A DNA stretch of 64,000 nucleotides from the NCBI RefSeq assembly GCF_000378445.1, contig NZ_KB899695.1:186001-250000 (forward strand), given 5' to 3'. Below, piece by piece: positions 1 through 8,898 of this stretch. Position numbers and translations under genes: made by a program. Source of the DNA: Deinococcus aquatilis DSM 23025 (lineage in GTDB: Bacteria > Deinococcota > Deinococci > Deinococcales > Deinococcaceae). The notes under the pieces were generated by a model. The model did not search any database, was not told the DNA's origin, and saw only the letters and a list, made by a program, of their open reading frames with translations. Positions within the stretch are counted from its first letter, which is position 1; every line of letters begins with the position of its first letter.

Positions 1-2
1 GC

Positions 3-605
3 GCCATTGGCGGAAGCCTGCGCCGAGTCCTGACCGGATACGTGATCGCGGTCGTGTTGGGGGGCGTCGTGGGGCTGCTGATGGGCGCGTGGCTGCCGCT
101 GCGAACCACCCTGGGTGCGTATCTCACCGGCATCCAGAGCGTGCCCAGCATCGCCTTCGTGCCGTTTGCCATCCTGTTTCTGGGCCTCAACGAACGCGCC
201 GTGCTATTTGTGGTCATTCTGGAAGGCTTTATTCCAGTGGCGCTGGCGGTATCGGGGGCGCTGCTGAACGTATCGCCTGCCCTGCGCGTGGCAGGCCGTA
301 CCCTCGGCGCACGCGGGCTGAGTCTCACCTTGCGCGTGCTGCTGCCTGCCTCTTTGCCCAATATCCTGACCGGACTCCGCACCGCCTGGAGCTTCGCTTG
401 GCGGGCGCTGGTCGGCGGTGAACTCCTGATTGCCGGGGTCGCCAGCCTCGGAGAGCAACTGGAAGTGGGCCGCAATACCGCCAATGTGGGCCTCGTGCTG
501 GGCACCATCATCATCATCGGCATCATCGGCGGGCTGTTCGATACCGTGTTACGGGCCATAGAAGGCAGAGTGCGACGCGATTACGGCCTGGAGGTGCAAT
601 CATGA
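3..605 (+). CDS. ABC transporter permease, NitT/TauT (SsuC/TauC) type, 5' end missing
   Basis: Inner-membrane permease half of an ABC importer of the sulfonate/nitrate/taurine class. The reading frame is open to the window edge, and the residues before the first GTG (position 42) still fit the family, so the true start lies upstream. Hydrophobic segments alternate with the cytoplasmic coupling loop of the BPD_transp_1 fold ([20 protein letters not shown]), which docks on the ATPase. The stop overlaps the ATG of the ATPase gene in an ATGA, so the two are translationally coupled. The substrate cannot be told from sequence; the binding-protein gene would be expected upstream of the window. Confidence 0.88.
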   Translation, partial: AIGGSLRRVLTGYVIAVVLGGVVGLLMGAWLPLRTTLGAYLTGIQSVPSIAFVPFAILFLGLNERAVLFVVILEGFIPVALAVSGALLNVSPALRVAGRTLGARGLSLTLRVLLPASLPNILTGLRTAWSFAWRALVGGELLIAGVASLGEQLEVGRNTANVGLVLGTIIIIGIIGGLFDTVLRAIEGRVRRDYGLEVQS

Positions 606-1372
606 CAGCCACGATGGAGACTCAGGCCCAGTCCACCCCCCGCACCGCCAATGGACGCGGAGCCAGCCTGACGCTCGATGGGGTCAGCTACCGCTATGCA
701 GGCCGCCGCGCCGAGTCTGCTGCCGCCAAAGCAGGCGTTGGGCCACTGAACCTGAAGGTAGATGCCGGAGAGTTCCTGTGCGTGGTGGGGCCGAGCGGCA
801 GTGGCAAAAGCACGTTGCTGTCTCTGCTGGCCGGATTCCTGAGGCCGCAGCAGGGTCAGATTCTGCTGGCCGACACGCCCATCACCGGGCCGCACCCCCG
901 CCTGACTCTGGTACAGCAGGAAGCGGCCCTGTTTCCGTGGCGCACTGTGGCGGGCAATGTGGCTTTTGGCCTGGAAAGCCAGCGGTTGCCCCGTGCCGAG
1001 CGCACCAGCCGAACCACCGACGCCCTGCGGCAGGTGGGCCTGAGTGGATACGACGAACGCCGCGTTCACGAACTGTCGGGCGGCCAGCGCCAACGCGTCA
1101 GCCTCGCCCGCGCACTGGCGACCCAGCCGGGGCTGCTGCTGTTGGATGAACCTTTCAGCGCTCTGGATGTACAGACCCGCACCTCTCTGGCCGACGAACT
1201 GTTGGGCATCTGGTGGCAACAGAAGATTACGGTGGTCTTCGTGACCCACCAGCTCGATGAGGCCCTGCATCTGGGTCAGCGTGTGGTGGCCCTCAGAGAC
1301 GGCGCAGTGGCCCTCGACGCCCGCGCCAAAGACGTGAGCGTGAAGCAGCTCCGCGAAACGCTGGAAGTGTAG
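602..1372 (+). CDS. ABC transporter ATP-binding protein, SsuB/TauB type
   Basis: Cytoplasmic ATPase of the importer whose permease ends at 605. Walker A is GPSGSGKST (about residues 62-70), the signature is [16 protein letters not shown], Walker B plus D-loop is [12 protein letters not shown], and the switch histidine lies in [10 protein letters not shown]. The length of 256 residues is normal for SsuB/TauB proteins. The start overlaps the permease stop by 4 nt. A strong hairpin terminator follows within 10 nt of the stop, so the transcription unit ends here. Which substrate (sulfonate, taurine, pyrimidine precursor) is open. Confidence 0.9.
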   Translation: MTATMETQAQSTPRTANGRGASLTLDGVSYRYAGRRAESAAAKAGVGPLNLKVDAGEFLCVVGPSGSGKSTLLSLLAGFLRPQQGQILLADTPITGPHPRLTLVQQEAALFPWRTVAGNVAFGLESQRLPRAERTSRTTDALRQVGLSGYDERRVHELSGGQRQRVSLARALATQPGLLLLDEPFSALDVQTRTSLADELLGIWWQQKITVVFVTHQLDEALHLGQRVVALRDGAVALDARAKDVSVKQLRETLEV

Positions 1373-1381
1373 AGAAAAGCG

Positions 1382-1429
1382 AAGAACAAAGACAGGCGAC
1401 CTTGTAACGGGTCGCCTGCTTTTGTTCTT
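1382..1429 (+). terminator. Rho-independent terminator after the ABC ATPase gene
   Basis: A 9-bp perfect stem (CAGGCGACC / GGTCGCCTG) is extended by AAGAACAAA pairing with TTTGTTCTT, and the right arm is T-rich. It begins 10 nt after the ATPase stop codon. Confidence 0.8.
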
Positions 1430-1460
1430 GATTCTTACCGAGGTTGTCAACCCCTCAACC

Positions 1461-1507
1461 GAACCCCCCCGTTGCTAACGCAACGCCCCCCCTTAAAGGG
1501 GAGGACA
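1461..1507 (+). repeat. GTTGC-hairpin C-rich repeat, solo copy (family A)
   Basis: Poly-C, then GTTGC-TAAC-GCAAC, then poly-C and TTAAAGGGGAGGAC. The same layout recurs in this window at 8826, 12245 and 44444, and inside three longer composites. It sits between two convergent transcription units. Confidence 0.8.
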
Positions 1508-1553
1508 AGGGCCTGTTCTCCGCTCTGCCCACACCCCACGTCCCACACCCCAA

Positions 1554-2981
1554 TCAGTGCCCGCTGACCACCTCTTTACCCTGTTGCTCCTGCGCGAGCT
1601 TGGGCCAGTTGATGCGGCGGCGGCGGATTTCAAAGATGATGACTTTGATGATTTCTTCCAGCCCGCGTGCCAAAAAGACGCCCCAGACGCCCAGCGGGGT
1701 ATAGAGGCCCAACCAGATCGCCAGCGGCAGGCCGACCACGAACGCGCCCACCACGTCGCCCAGAATCACGCCTTTGCCGTCGCCTGCGCTGGGTAGCACA
1801 CCGCCGCCCACGATCATGTTGCGAACCTTGAAGACCTGTGTGGCCGCGTTGATCAGGATGCCAAAGAAGGCGATGTGACGCACTTCCTGACCCACTGCCG
1901 GGAAGAGAGGCGAGAGCAGCAGCGCACTGAGGGCAAACAGCAGGCCAAAGCCCACGCCCGTCAGCAGGCCCGCATGGGTGATTCGGCGCAGCCAGGCCAC
2001 AGCACCGGGGGCGTCTCCGGCTCCCAGAGAGCGGCCAATCAGAACGGTGGCGGCGCTCATCAGGCCAAAGCTGCCCACGATGAACACGCCCTCCAGGGTC
2101 ATGACGATCTGGCTGGCCGCCAACGCCACCGTGCCCACACGGGCAAAAACGGCAGCGTACATGAATCCGCCAAGGCTCCACGCAAATTCGGTGAAAGCCA
2201 GCGGCGCGGCCACCGTGAGCAGCGGGCCAGCAATGCCGCGCCAGGCAGCACGGGCAGGCAGCACCAGCGCGGCCAGATGGCGCGGTCCATAAACCTGATA
2301 CCCCAGCAGCAGGGCCTTCAGCGTCTGGGCAATGACGATGGCCCAGGCTGCGCCGACCACGCCCAAAGCAGGCAGCGGCCCCACACCGAAAACCAGGCCG
2401 TAGGCGATCAGGCTTTCGATGAGCACCGTGATCATGGTGGCGACCATCGGCGTGCGGGCGTGTCCCAGGGAACGCAAGGCCCCGCTCAGAATCCAGCCGA
2501 TGACCCCCGGCACCAGCGCCAGCATCATCACTTTCATGTATGGAATGGCCGTGGCGGTCACATCTGCTGCGCCGCCCGCCAGCCGCAACAACGGCCCCGC
2601 ACCCAGCACGATGGGCACCGTACACAGCCCCGCCAGCAGAAAGCTGACGCCCAGCGCGATGGTCAGCGTGCCGTTCACGCCCGCCTGATCGCCCGCCCCG
2701 GCCCGCCGCGCCACCAGAATGCTGGTGCCCGAACCCAGCGCCCCCAGCGTCACGAAGAACATGAAACTGACACTGCCCGTGAGGCCCACCGCTGCCACTG
2801 CCACCGCCCCCAGCGTGCCCACGATGACCTGATTCACAAACGTCAGTACCAATTGCAGCACCATCTCCAGACTGACAGGCACGGCAATACTCGCCATCTC
2901 GCGGGCAGGCGAGAGAACCGGGCCGGGTGGGGGAAGTGCGGTTTGAATCGATTCAGAAGAAATGGGAGCAGTCACCGTCAT
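1554..2981 (-). CDS. MATE-family multidrug/cation antiporter
   Basis: Integral-membrane exporter of the MATE (NorM/DinF) family: 475 residues with about twelve hydrophobic helices in two similar halves. Family-like segments include [20 protein letters not shown] near the N terminus and the pattern [20 protein letters not shown] proteins expel drugs or metabolites in exchange for Na+ or H+. I start at the ATG at 2981 ([11 protein letters not shown]); the frame stays open 33 codons upstream, but that extra peptide does not look membrane-like. The gene faces the ABC operon and has no same-strand partner nearby, so the substrate cannot be inferred. Confidence 0.88.
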   Translation of the reverse strand: MTVTAPISSESIQTALPPPGPVLSPAREMASIAVPVSLEMVLQLVLTFVNQVIVGTLGAVAVAAVGLTGSVSFMFFVTLGALGSGTSILVARRAGAGDQAGVNGTLTIALGVSFLLAGLCTVPIVLGAGPLLRLAGGAADVTATAIPYMKVMMLALVPGVIGWILSGALRSLGHARTPMVATMITVLIESLIAYGLVFGVGPLPALGVVGAAWAIVIAQTLKALLLGYQVYGPRHLAALVLPARAAWRGIAGPLLTVAAPLAFTEFAWSLGGFMYAAVFARVGTVALAASQIVMTLEGVFIVGSFGLMSAATVLIGRSLGAGDAPGAVAWLRRITHAGLLTGVGFGLLFALSALLLSPLFPAVGQEVRHIAFFGILINAATQVFKVRNMIVGGGVLPSAGDGKGVILGDVVGAFVVGLPLAIWLGLYTPLGVWGVFLARGLEEIIKVIIFEIRRRRINWPKLAQEQQGKEVVSGH

Positions 2982-3159
2982 ATCATGCACGCTACACGCT
3001 TGGGACCTGCTGAACATCAGCCAAGTGGCGGGGCAGCAGACCTGAACTGGTTGAGTGACAAGTATGAAGGGTGCAGTCAAAAGGGCGGCAAGTGAACAGG
3101 ACAGCGGGCCTGGGGAGGCGGGGCTGTCCTGCTTGATGCTGTGCTAGTTGATAGAGGGG

Positions 3160-4518
3160 TTACTCAGTCTGCTTGTCCGGGGCCTGCTGCTCTGCCGACC
3201 GTGCTTCTGACAACTGAGCCACACGCTCGGCGCGGGGATTGACGCTGTCGAGCACACGCGCAAAGGCGGCGACGACCTGATCGATCTGCTCTGTGGTGAT
3301 GACCACCGGAGGCAGGAAGCGGACGACCAGCGGCGTCGCTTGCAGGGCCAACACGCCTTCCTGATGCTCCAGCGCGTCGATGTAGGGCGCACTCTTTTCT
3401 TTCAGTTCCACGCCGATCATCAGGCCCAAACCGCGTACTTCACGGATTTTGGGCGAGGCGATGGCCCGCAGCTTTTCTATGAAGTATTCACCCTTCACGC
3501 GGGCCTGCTCGGCCATACCCTCGTTCTTCATGGCGCGGATGGCCGCGACTCCGGCAGCCATGCTCAGGGGATTGCCGCCAAAGGTGGTGCCGTGGCCGCC
3601 CTTGGGCATCTTGTCAGCTACCTCGCCTGTCATGACAAATGCGCCGATAGGGACGCCGCCCGCCATTGCCTTGGCAAGCGTCATTCCATCGGGTTTGACC
3701 AGGCAGTTTTCTGCGACCTGACAACCGCAGCGAATGCCATCGGCATCCTGACAGGATTCGGCGCAGAAGTGCTCTACAGCAAACATTTTTCCGGTGCGGC
3801 AAAATCCGGTCTGGATTTCGTCCATGATCAGCAGCGCACCCTTTTCGCGGGTGATCTGGCGGGCAGCACGGATAAACTCGGCATTGGCCGGACGCACGCC
3901 GCCTTCTCCCTGCACGGGTTCCAGAATGACTGCGGCGGTGTCTTCGGTGATGGCCGCTCGCAATTCTTCGATGTTGCCGTAGGTCACGAACGACACGTTT
4001 TTGTTGTCTACCGCCTCGCCGAAGGGTTCACGGTACTTGGGTTCCCAGGTCAGGGCCAACGCTCCCAGCGAACGCCCGCTGAAGCCGCGCTTCATGCTCA
4101 CGAAGTGCTGGCGGCCCGTGGCGGTAATGGCAAACTTTTTGGCCGCTTCCATCGCCTCGGTGCCGCTGTTGCACAGGAACACACGGTCCAGACCCTCGGG
4201 CAGCACGCTGACCAGTTCGGTCAGGAACTCGGCCCGCTTGTCGTTGGGCAGGCTCTGGGGCATGACCAGCAGCGTATCGGCCTGATCGCGGATGGCCTGC
4301 ACCACGTCGGGGTGACTGTGACCGATGGTCGCCACGCCGTAACCGCCCACGCAGTCGATGTATTCGCGGCCATGCTCGTCCCAGACGTTGGAACCCTTGC
4401 CGCGCACCATGACGACCTGATGCTTGCTGTACACGCCGCTGTCATGGCGATTTTCGGCGCTGAGCCAGTTGGAAGGGGCGGTATTGGTTTCGGTCTGGAT
4501 GGGATCTTGTACGGTCAT
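3160..4518 (-). CDS. lysJ: Class-III aminotransferase, LysJ/ArgD type, with a cysteine-rich insert
   Basis: PLP-dependent transaminase resembling LysJ/ArgD, which in the Deinococcus-Thermus group acts on LysW-carried amino-adipate semialdehyde and related arginine intermediates. Visible features are the phosphate-binding [34 protein letters not shown], and the Schiff-base lysine at residue 283 in LAKAMAGG. Between residues 250 and 275, where family members go almost straight from VEH to PDGM, there are five cysteines (252, 256, 264, 266, 272). AGGAGG lies about 5 nt before the ATG. It is a single gene with no lysine or arginine genes beside it, so LysJ versus ArgD versus GABA transaminase is inference. 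Confidence 0.8.
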   Translation of the reverse strand: MTVQDPIQTETNTAPSNWLSAENRHDSGVYSKHQVVMVRGKGSNVWDEHGREYIDCVGGYGVATIGHSHPDVVQAIRDQADTLLVMPQSLPNDKRAEFLTELVSVLPEGLDRVFLCNSGTEAMEAAKKFAITATGRQHFVSMKRGFSGRSLGALALTWEPKYREPFGEAVDNKNVSFVTYGNIEELRAAITEDTAAVILEPVQGEGGVRPANAEFIRAARQITREKGALLIMDEIQTGFCRTGKMFAVEHFCAESCQDADGIRCGCQVAENCLVKPDGMTLAKAMAGGVPIGAFVMTGEVADKMPKGGHGTTFGGNPLSMAAGVAAIRAMKNEGMAEQARVKGEYFIEKLRAIASPKIREVRGLGLMIGVELKEKSAPYIDALEHQEGVLALQATPLVVRFLPPVVITTEQIDQVVAAFARVLDSVNPRAERVAQLSEARSAEQQAPDKQTE

Positions 4519-4617
4519 AAGACCTCCTCGTGGAGCCTTGCTCTAGTTACTGCTCAGTGTAAGTCGTCGGGGGCGGACAAAGTGGAAGAAGGTTAGTCCT
4601 GTGCAGGTCAGCGCAGG

Positions 4618-5241
4618 TCAATCCTGGGCCGGATTCAGGCGGGCCAGTTCAGGAATGAGGGACGGCCAGTCGGCAGTCTGGGTGGCGGCAGGCTGCCAGT
4701 TTTCCTTGCCGCTCCAGTGGGTAATGCTGAGGGCATACACGCAGGTTCGGGCCAGATCGCTGCCCGAAACGGGGCGGGTATCGCGTCCGATCTGAAGGCC
4801 CGCAAATACCCGCTCGGACATGACCGTCAGGGCGGCGCGGGCCTCGGCTTCATCGGTCAGGACTCTGGCCGTGCCAAACGCGATGACGCTGCGGTACTGC
4901 ACCGACAATTCCAGAGGATCGTTGCTGGGCAGCAGCGCCCCGAGTTCGGACGCCTCGAAGGTGGCGCGGGTCGGCTCGGGTGTGCCCTGCTCGGTGTTGG
5001 CCCGCAGCCGTCCGGCGATATTGGTGTGATACACGATGTCGTGGTGTTCGGGTCGGTAGGCGAAGGCCAGCGGTGTGATGAAGGGAAACGCCTCGCCGTC
5101 GTCGCCCACCCACACGGTGGAAATCCGGCCTACGCGCACGCGGGCCAGCAGCGCCCGAATCCAGTCATCGTCGCGGCGATTGTTGGGGCGGCGGCTGAGG
5201 CTGGGGTCACGGGTGCGGGGGTCGTAATAGTTGGCAGTCAA
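4618..5241 (-). CDS. Pyridoxamine 5'-phosphate oxidase-like flavin-binding protein
   Basis: 207-residue protein of the split-barrel flavin-binding superfamily (PNPOx-like, NimA-related). Family signs are an RVGRISTV strand, PFITPLAFAY, a basic segment after HTNIAGRLRAN, and YRSVIAFGTARV, where these proteins contact FMN or F420. The true substrate is unknown; members include nitroimidazole reductases and heme-utilisation proteins. The start is TTG, preceded by AGGAG, and overlaps the stop of the upstream GNAT gene (TTGA). The two are therefore coupled and probably act in one small detoxification unit (inference). Confidence 0.78.
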   Translation of the reverse strand: MTANYYDPRTRDPSLSRRPNNRRDDDWIRALLARVRVGRISTVWVGDDGEAFPFITPLAFAYRPEHHDIVYHTNIAGRLRANTEQGTPEPTRATFEASELGALLPSNDPLELSVQYRSVIAFGTARVLTDEAEARAALTVMSERVFAGLQIGRDTRPVSGSDLARTCVYALSITHWSGKENWQPAATQTADWPSLIPELARLNPAQD

Positions 5242-5699
5242 GACAGCTCCTTCAATTCCTTTTCAAAGTGATGGCAGGTGATGTTGAATCCCGCTTTCAG
5301 GTAGAGGCGGTGGGCAGCAAAGCGGTGTGGCCCCACACCCGAATCCAGATGCAGCGCCCGGCACTCCAGCCGCCGCGCCTCGGGTTCCAGCCAGTGCAGA
5401 AGTGCGCCTGCATGCCCCCGGCCCCGCGCCCCAGGCAGGGTAGACAGGTCGTCGAGGTACAGGATTCGGCCAAAGGCCAGGGTATTCATGATCCGGTAGC
5501 CCGCGACGGCTACGGCATCTTCACGCCCAGATTCAAAGGCTCCGGCCAAGCGGTAGCCTTCCGGCGCTACGGCATGCAGGTGAGCGGCCAGGGCTTCGGC
5601 AGTTGCCAGAGCGGGCGCGTGAGGCCGCAGTTCGCGCAGGGCCGACAGGGCCAAACCCGCCTGCGCGGGGCCGAGAGCGTGGATCACACGGTCAGTCAT
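5238..5699 (-). CDS. GNAT-family N-acetyltransferase
   Basis: 153-residue acetyltransferase. The core LYLDDLSTLPGARGRGHAGA carries the acetyl-CoA pyrophosphate-binding pattern (R/Q-x-x-G-x-G/A), followed by ALHLDSGVGPHRFAAHRLYLKAGF, typical of motif B. The acceptor substrate is unknown. I start at the ATG at 5699, which has GGAG 6 nt upstream; an upstream in-frame start at 5723 lacks this. The start codon lies inside the terminal inverted repeat of the 139-bp element at 5696-5834. The stop overlaps the start of the flavin-binding gene. Confidence 0.82.
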   Translation of the reverse strand: MTDRVIHALGPAQAGLALSALRELRPHAPALATAEALAAHLHAVAPEGYRLAGAFESGREDAVAVAGYRIMNTLAFGRILYLDDLSTLPGARGRGHAGALLHWLEPEARRLECRALHLDSGVGPHRFAAHRLYLKAGFNITCHHFEKELKELS

Positions 5700-5834
5700 A
5701 CGGACTCCGCTTAATTCCGCCACAATCGGGAAAGCACCGCTTGCGGCTCCATAACGCGTAGCCCGTACTTGTTCCTACTCGTTTCACTCGAATTAAACAC
5801 CGAAAAGCACGGTGTTTAATCGGAATCCGTATCA
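5696..5834. repeat. 139-bp MITE-like element, copy 1
   Basis: Bounded by TCATACGGACTCCG on the left and CGGAATCCGTATCA on the right, which are inverted repeats matching at 12 of 14 positions. Inside, ATTAAACACCG and CGGTGTTTAAT form an 11-bp hairpin around AAAAGCA (5792-5820). On the minus strand the right end supplies the TGA stop of the DJ-1/PfpI gene and the left end the ATG of the GNAT gene, so the element exactly fills the gap between them. A second copy of identical length is at 11023-11161. No coding potential. Confidence 0.8.
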
Positions 5835-6434
5835 TATGCCCGCCTCTGTCCAGCGGTATTCCATCTGCCGCGCCGTGCGTTCGGCCAGGGCGCGGGAATG
5901 CAGCCGCTCCACCAGATGCAGGGTCATATCTATGCCTGCACTGATGCCCCCAGAAGTCACGACCCGCCCCTGATCCACCCAGGACACCCCCGACACCACA
6001 CTCAGGGCCGGAAACAGCCGCGCCAGATCGGCCTGATCTTCCCAGTGGGTCGTGACCTTCAGGCCGTTCAGCAGCCCCGCTCCGGCCAGCACGAAGGCCC
6101 CCGTACACACCGAGGCCAGCAGCTCGACCTGTCGGGCCTGCTCCTGCACCCAGTCGGTCACGCGCTGATCGGCGGCCACCGCGTCTACCACGCCCCCCGG
6201 CACGATCAGCACATCCAATCGGGGGGCTTCCTCCAGCAGCAGGTCAGGCAGCACCCGCAACCCGCCCCGCGCCACAATCGGCCCCGGCTGTGCCGCGATC
6301 AGCAACACCCGGAAGGGCTGCGGCTCGCCGTCCCGCTCGGCCAACCGTGAAGCCACACTCAGCACCTCGAAGGGGCCGCCCAGATCCAGCACCTCGATCT
6401 GATCGAAGACCAGCAGGCCGATGGTGCGGGTCAC
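5832..6434 (-). CDS. DJ-1/PfpI-family protein (isonitrile hydratase/GATase1-like)
   Basis: 200-residue class-I glutamine-amidotransferase-like fold. The nucleophile-elbow cysteine is in ASVCTGAFVLAGAGLL, the N-terminal strand is IGLLVFDQIEVLDLGGPFEV, and the late motif is VVTSGGISAGIDM. Close relatives are isonitrile hydratases and the sensor domains of AraC regulators; there is no DNA-binding domain here. I start at GTG 6434, which overlaps the cupin stop as GTGA, rather than at the upstream in-frame ATG inside the cupin gene. Coupled expression with the cupin suggests a shared small-molecule substrate (inference). Confidence 0.82.
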   Translation of the reverse strand: MTRTIGLLVFDQIEVLDLGGPFEVLSVASRLAERDGEPQPFRVLLIAAQPGPIVARGGLRVLPDLLLEEAPRLDVLIVPGGVVDAVAADQRVTDWVQEQARQVELLASVCTGAFVLAGAGLLNGLKVTTHWEDQADLARLFPALSVVSGVSWVDQGRVVTSGGISAGIDMTLHLVERLHSRALAERTARQMEYRWTEAGI

Positions 6435-6865
6435 ACTGAACCCCGTTCGGCAAACATCTGGCCCAGCACCGTCCGTTCTGGTGCACGCTCTCCCCCATCC
6501 GGCCCGTAAAAGATGACCCACACGGCCAGATCGTCGCTGAATGCCTCGAAGCGGTGGTCCTGACCTGCCGCCACAAACAACAGGTCGCCCGGCCCAAAGG
6601 CTCGGCGTTCTCCGGTGCAGAAGAATTGACCGGAGCCGCTGATCACGACATACAACTCATCCTGAGCATGCGGCGTCTGCGGGTCGTGATGGCGGGGGCA
6701 ATACAGCTCTACGCTGAGGCTTCCCCGCCGAAAGACTTCCAGAAAACCGGGAACCGAGATGAGCTGCCGGGCATCCTGAAGGGCCACCCCGGAGGTGTCA
6801 GCACCAGAAAGCCTTGAAGTGGTCACCACCGGGTTAAGGGTCAACGCTGGGTCAGGGGGCATCAC
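6431..6865 (-). CDS. Cupin-domain protein
   Basis: 144-residue single-domain cupin. HHDPQTPHAQDELYVVISGSGQF is a cupin motif-1-like stretch that could bind metal through its histidines and glutamate; it continues to FGPGDLLFVAAGQDHRFEAF (motif 2, with His). It may be an enzyme (dioxygenase, isomerase) or a binding protein. The start is GTG at 6865 or ATG one codon later; AAGGA lies upstream. It is first gene of a two-gene unit with the DJ-1/PfpI protein and diverges from the MocR regulator, the usual arrangement for a regulator and its target (inference). Confidence 0.78.
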   Translation of the reverse strand: MMPPDPALTLNPVVTTSRLSGADTSGVALQDARQLISVPGFLEVFRRGSLSVELYCPRHHDPQTPHAQDELYVVISGSGQFFCTGERRAFGPGDLLFVAAGQDHRFEAFSDDLAVWVIFYGPDGGERAPERTVLGQMFAERGSV

Positions 6866-6884
6866 AGGTCATCCTTCATGCCCG

Positions 6885-6890
6885 TACACT
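6885..6890 (+). promoter_or_regulatory. -10 box TACACT of a leaderless MocR promoter
   Basis: TACACT is followed by 6 nt and then the ATG at 6897; there is no Shine-Dalgarno. The start lies only 31 bp from the divergent cupin start, so one regulator site could control both directions. Confidence 0.6.
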
Positions 6891-6896
6891 ATCCAA

Positions 6897-8405
6897 ATGG
6901 TGGCCCCCCCAACAGTACCGCGATTGGCAAAAAAGACAGGTCCACCTTTACTGGCAAATCTTCCGCTGGCCCTGACACTAGACCGCCAAGGCCCGGACGC
7001 CCTGCACCTGCAACTGGCGGCCCAACTGCGGGCTGGGGTCACGTCTGGCACACTGGCGGCGGGCGTGGTGCTGCCCGGATCGCGGGCACTGGCTGGGGCG
7101 CTGGGCATGACGCGGGGCGTGGTGACGTTGGCGCTGGCAGAGCTGGCCGCAGAAGGCGTGCTGGACGCCGTACCGGGGGTGGGAATGCGCGTGGCGACGG
7201 GAGCCGCCCGCCCATCCAACACGCCCACGGCGGCGGCCCTGCCTGCATGGTTCGTTGTGCCGCCGCCCGCTCCGGTGGACTCGGGGCAACGTCTGGAAGG
7301 CATCTCCTTTAAACCCGGTGTGGCCGCCTCGCACCTGCTGGATGGGCGGGCCTGGCGGGCGGCGTGGCAGGCGGCGACCCGCACCCCACCGGGCGGCGAT
7401 TACGGCCCAGCGGCGGGGCAATGGCCGCTGCGGGTGGCGCTCGCTGCATTTTTGGCGCGTTCGCGGGGGCTGAGCGTAGACCCGGCACGCCTGATGGTGA
7501 CGGCGGGCAGCCTGAGTGCGCTGGGATTGATCGCGGGATTGTTGCCACGCGGCAGCCGCATCCTGTTCGAGAATCCGGGCTACCGGGCAGCGCGGCAGGT
7601 GCTGCTGGACGCGGGCCACACGGTGGTTTCTGTGCCTGTAGACGACAACGGCCTGATCACCGACGACCTACCCCCGGCGCGGCTGGCGGTGGTCACGCCC
7701 TCTCATCAGTACCCGCTGGGCGTGAGGATGAGCGTGCCCCGGCGACTGGCGCTGCTGGAATGGGCACGTCAGCACGACGCCCTGATTGTAGAAGACGACT
7801 ACGACGGCGAATTCCGCTACGGAGCGCCGCCGCTGCCGCCCCTGACCGCGCTGGATGAGGAAAGCGCGGGTGGAGGCCGGGTGCTGTATCTGGGCACCCT
7901 GAGCAAAGTGCTGACGCCAGCGGTTCGCACCGGATTTCTGGTGACGCCGCCCGCCCTGTTGCCTGCGCTGGAGCGGGCGCGGGTGCTGGCCGACGCCGGA
8001 CACAACACGGTGACGCAAGACGCCCTGACCCATTTTATTCTGGCGGGCCACCTTGACCGCCATGTGCGGCGGGCGCGGCGCTGGCATGGGCAACAGCAGG
8101 CGGCGTTGGCCTCAGCCCTGTCCCCGCTGACCGAAGGAACCCAGCCTTTGGCCCATCTGGGCGGAATCGAGGCGGGCCTGCACGCCTGCTTGCACCTGAC
8201 CCCACCGCTCAAGGCCGAGGCGGTGGCCGCCGCCCTCGCCGTGCGCGGGGTTTTTGTGGGCACGCTGCGGCCCTTTACGGCAGGAGAAACCGCGCAGCAA
8301 GCCCTGGTGCTGGGCTACGGCGGCCTGACGGTGGCCCAGATCGGGGCGGGAGCGCAGGCCATCGTGGAGGTTATTCACGCCCAGTCCAGTAGATTGGCTC
8401 CATGA
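6897..8405 (+). CDS. MocR/PdxR-family transcriptional regulator (GntR wHTH + aminotransferase domain)
   Basis: 502-residue chimeric regulator. Residues about 20-95 form a GntR winged helix (LHLQLAAQLRAGVTSGTL, ALAGALGMTRGVVTLALAEL). The rest is a fold-type-I aminotransferase-like effector domain, with EDDYDGEFRY and the PLP-lysine motif GTLSKVLTPAVRTGFLV. Such proteins sense PLP or PLP-amino acid adducts. The start at 6897 (MVAPPTVPRL) is favoured by the -10 box 6 nt upstream; the frame is open further 5' but overlaps the cupin gene. The stop overlaps the ferredoxin start (ATGA). Likely targets are the divergent cupin/DJ-1 genes or PLP metabolism (inference). Confidence 0.87.
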   Translation: MVAPPTVPRLAKKTGPPLLANLPLALTLDRQGPDALHLQLAAQLRAGVTSGTLAAGVVLPGSRALAGALGMTRGVVTLALAELAAEGVLDAVPGVGMRVATGAARPSNTPTAAALPAWFVVPPPAPVDSGQRLEGISFKPGVAASHLLDGRAWRAAWQAATRTPPGGDYGPAAGQWPLRVALAAFLARSRGLSVDPARLMVTAGSLSALGLIAGLLPRGSRILFENPGYRAARQVLLDAGHTVVSVPVDDNGLITDDLPPARLAVVTPSHQYPLGVRMSVPRRLALLEWARQHDALIVEDDYDGEFRYGAPPLPPLTALDEESAGGGRVLYLGTLSKVLTPAVRTGFLVTPPALLPALERARVLADAGHNTVTQDALTHFILAGHLDRHVRRARRWHGQQQAALASALSPLTEGTQPLAHLGGIEAGLHACLHLTPPLKAEAVAAALAVRGVFVGTLRPFTAGETAQQALVLGYGGLTVAQIGAGAQAIVEVIHAQSSRLAP

Positions 8406-8761
8406 TTCAGCTCACAGTAGACGGTTACGGAACAATACAGGCCAACGAAGGCGAACGCCTGGTCCTGGCCCTGGAGCGCGGCGGCGTGGACATTTTGCAC
8501 CGCTGCGGCGGCGTGGCCCGCTGCACCACCTGCCGCGTGGAATTCAGCGCGGGCGAACCGGAAGCCATCACGCAGGCCGAACAGGACAAACTGACCGAGA
8601 AGGGAATGCAGATCGGCGGAGCGGGCGGCGTGCGCCTCTCCTGCCAGATCAAATGCCACCACGACATGAGCCTGAAGCCGGTGCAAACGGTACAAAACAG
8701 CGGTCTGGAAGCCGGAAAAGCGCCAGCAGAGGGGCTGGAGCCGGAAGCGGTCTGGGTGTAA
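8402..8761 (+). CDS. Plant-type [2Fe-2S] ferredoxin
   Basis: 119-residue electron carrier. The cluster ligands are visible as C-x5-C-x2-C in HRCGGVARCTTCRVEF plus a distal Cys in VRLSCQIKC. The N-terminal beta-grasp (MIQLTVDGYGTIQANEGERL) is typical; the last 25 residues are a family-variable tail. The start overlaps the MocR stop in ATGA, so expression is coupled to the regulator. That is an unusual partnership, and the redox partner is not in the vicinity. Confidence 0.88.
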   Translation: MIQLTVDGYGTIQANEGERLVLALERGGVDILHRCGGVARCTTCRVEFSAGEPEAITQAEQDKLTEKGMQIGGAGGVRLSCQIKCHHDMSLKPVQTVQNSGLEAGKAPAEGLEPEAVWV

Positions 8762-8825
8762 AGGGAGAAGGAGCGAAAACCCTCTCATCGCTCCTGCCCT
8801 AACAGGCGTAACGGGTGGCAGGGAC

Positions 8826-8870
8826 GAACCCCCCCATTGCTTTGCAATGCCCCCCCTTGAGGGAGGAGCA
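8826..8870 (+). repeat. Family A hairpin repeat with compensated stem
   Basis: Same C-rich flanks as the copy at 1461, but the stem reads CATTGC-TTT-GCAATG instead of CGTTGC/GCAACG. A G:C pair has become A:T on both sides, which argues that the hairpin itself is selected. Confidence 0.75.
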
Positions 8871-8898
8871 AACACCACCCCGACACCGCCACCCCAAA

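Noticed and set aside
1461..1507. Family A repeat as a simple rho-independent terminator
   Set aside because: Hairpins are followed by C/G runs rather than T runs, and copies occur upstream as well as downstream of genes.
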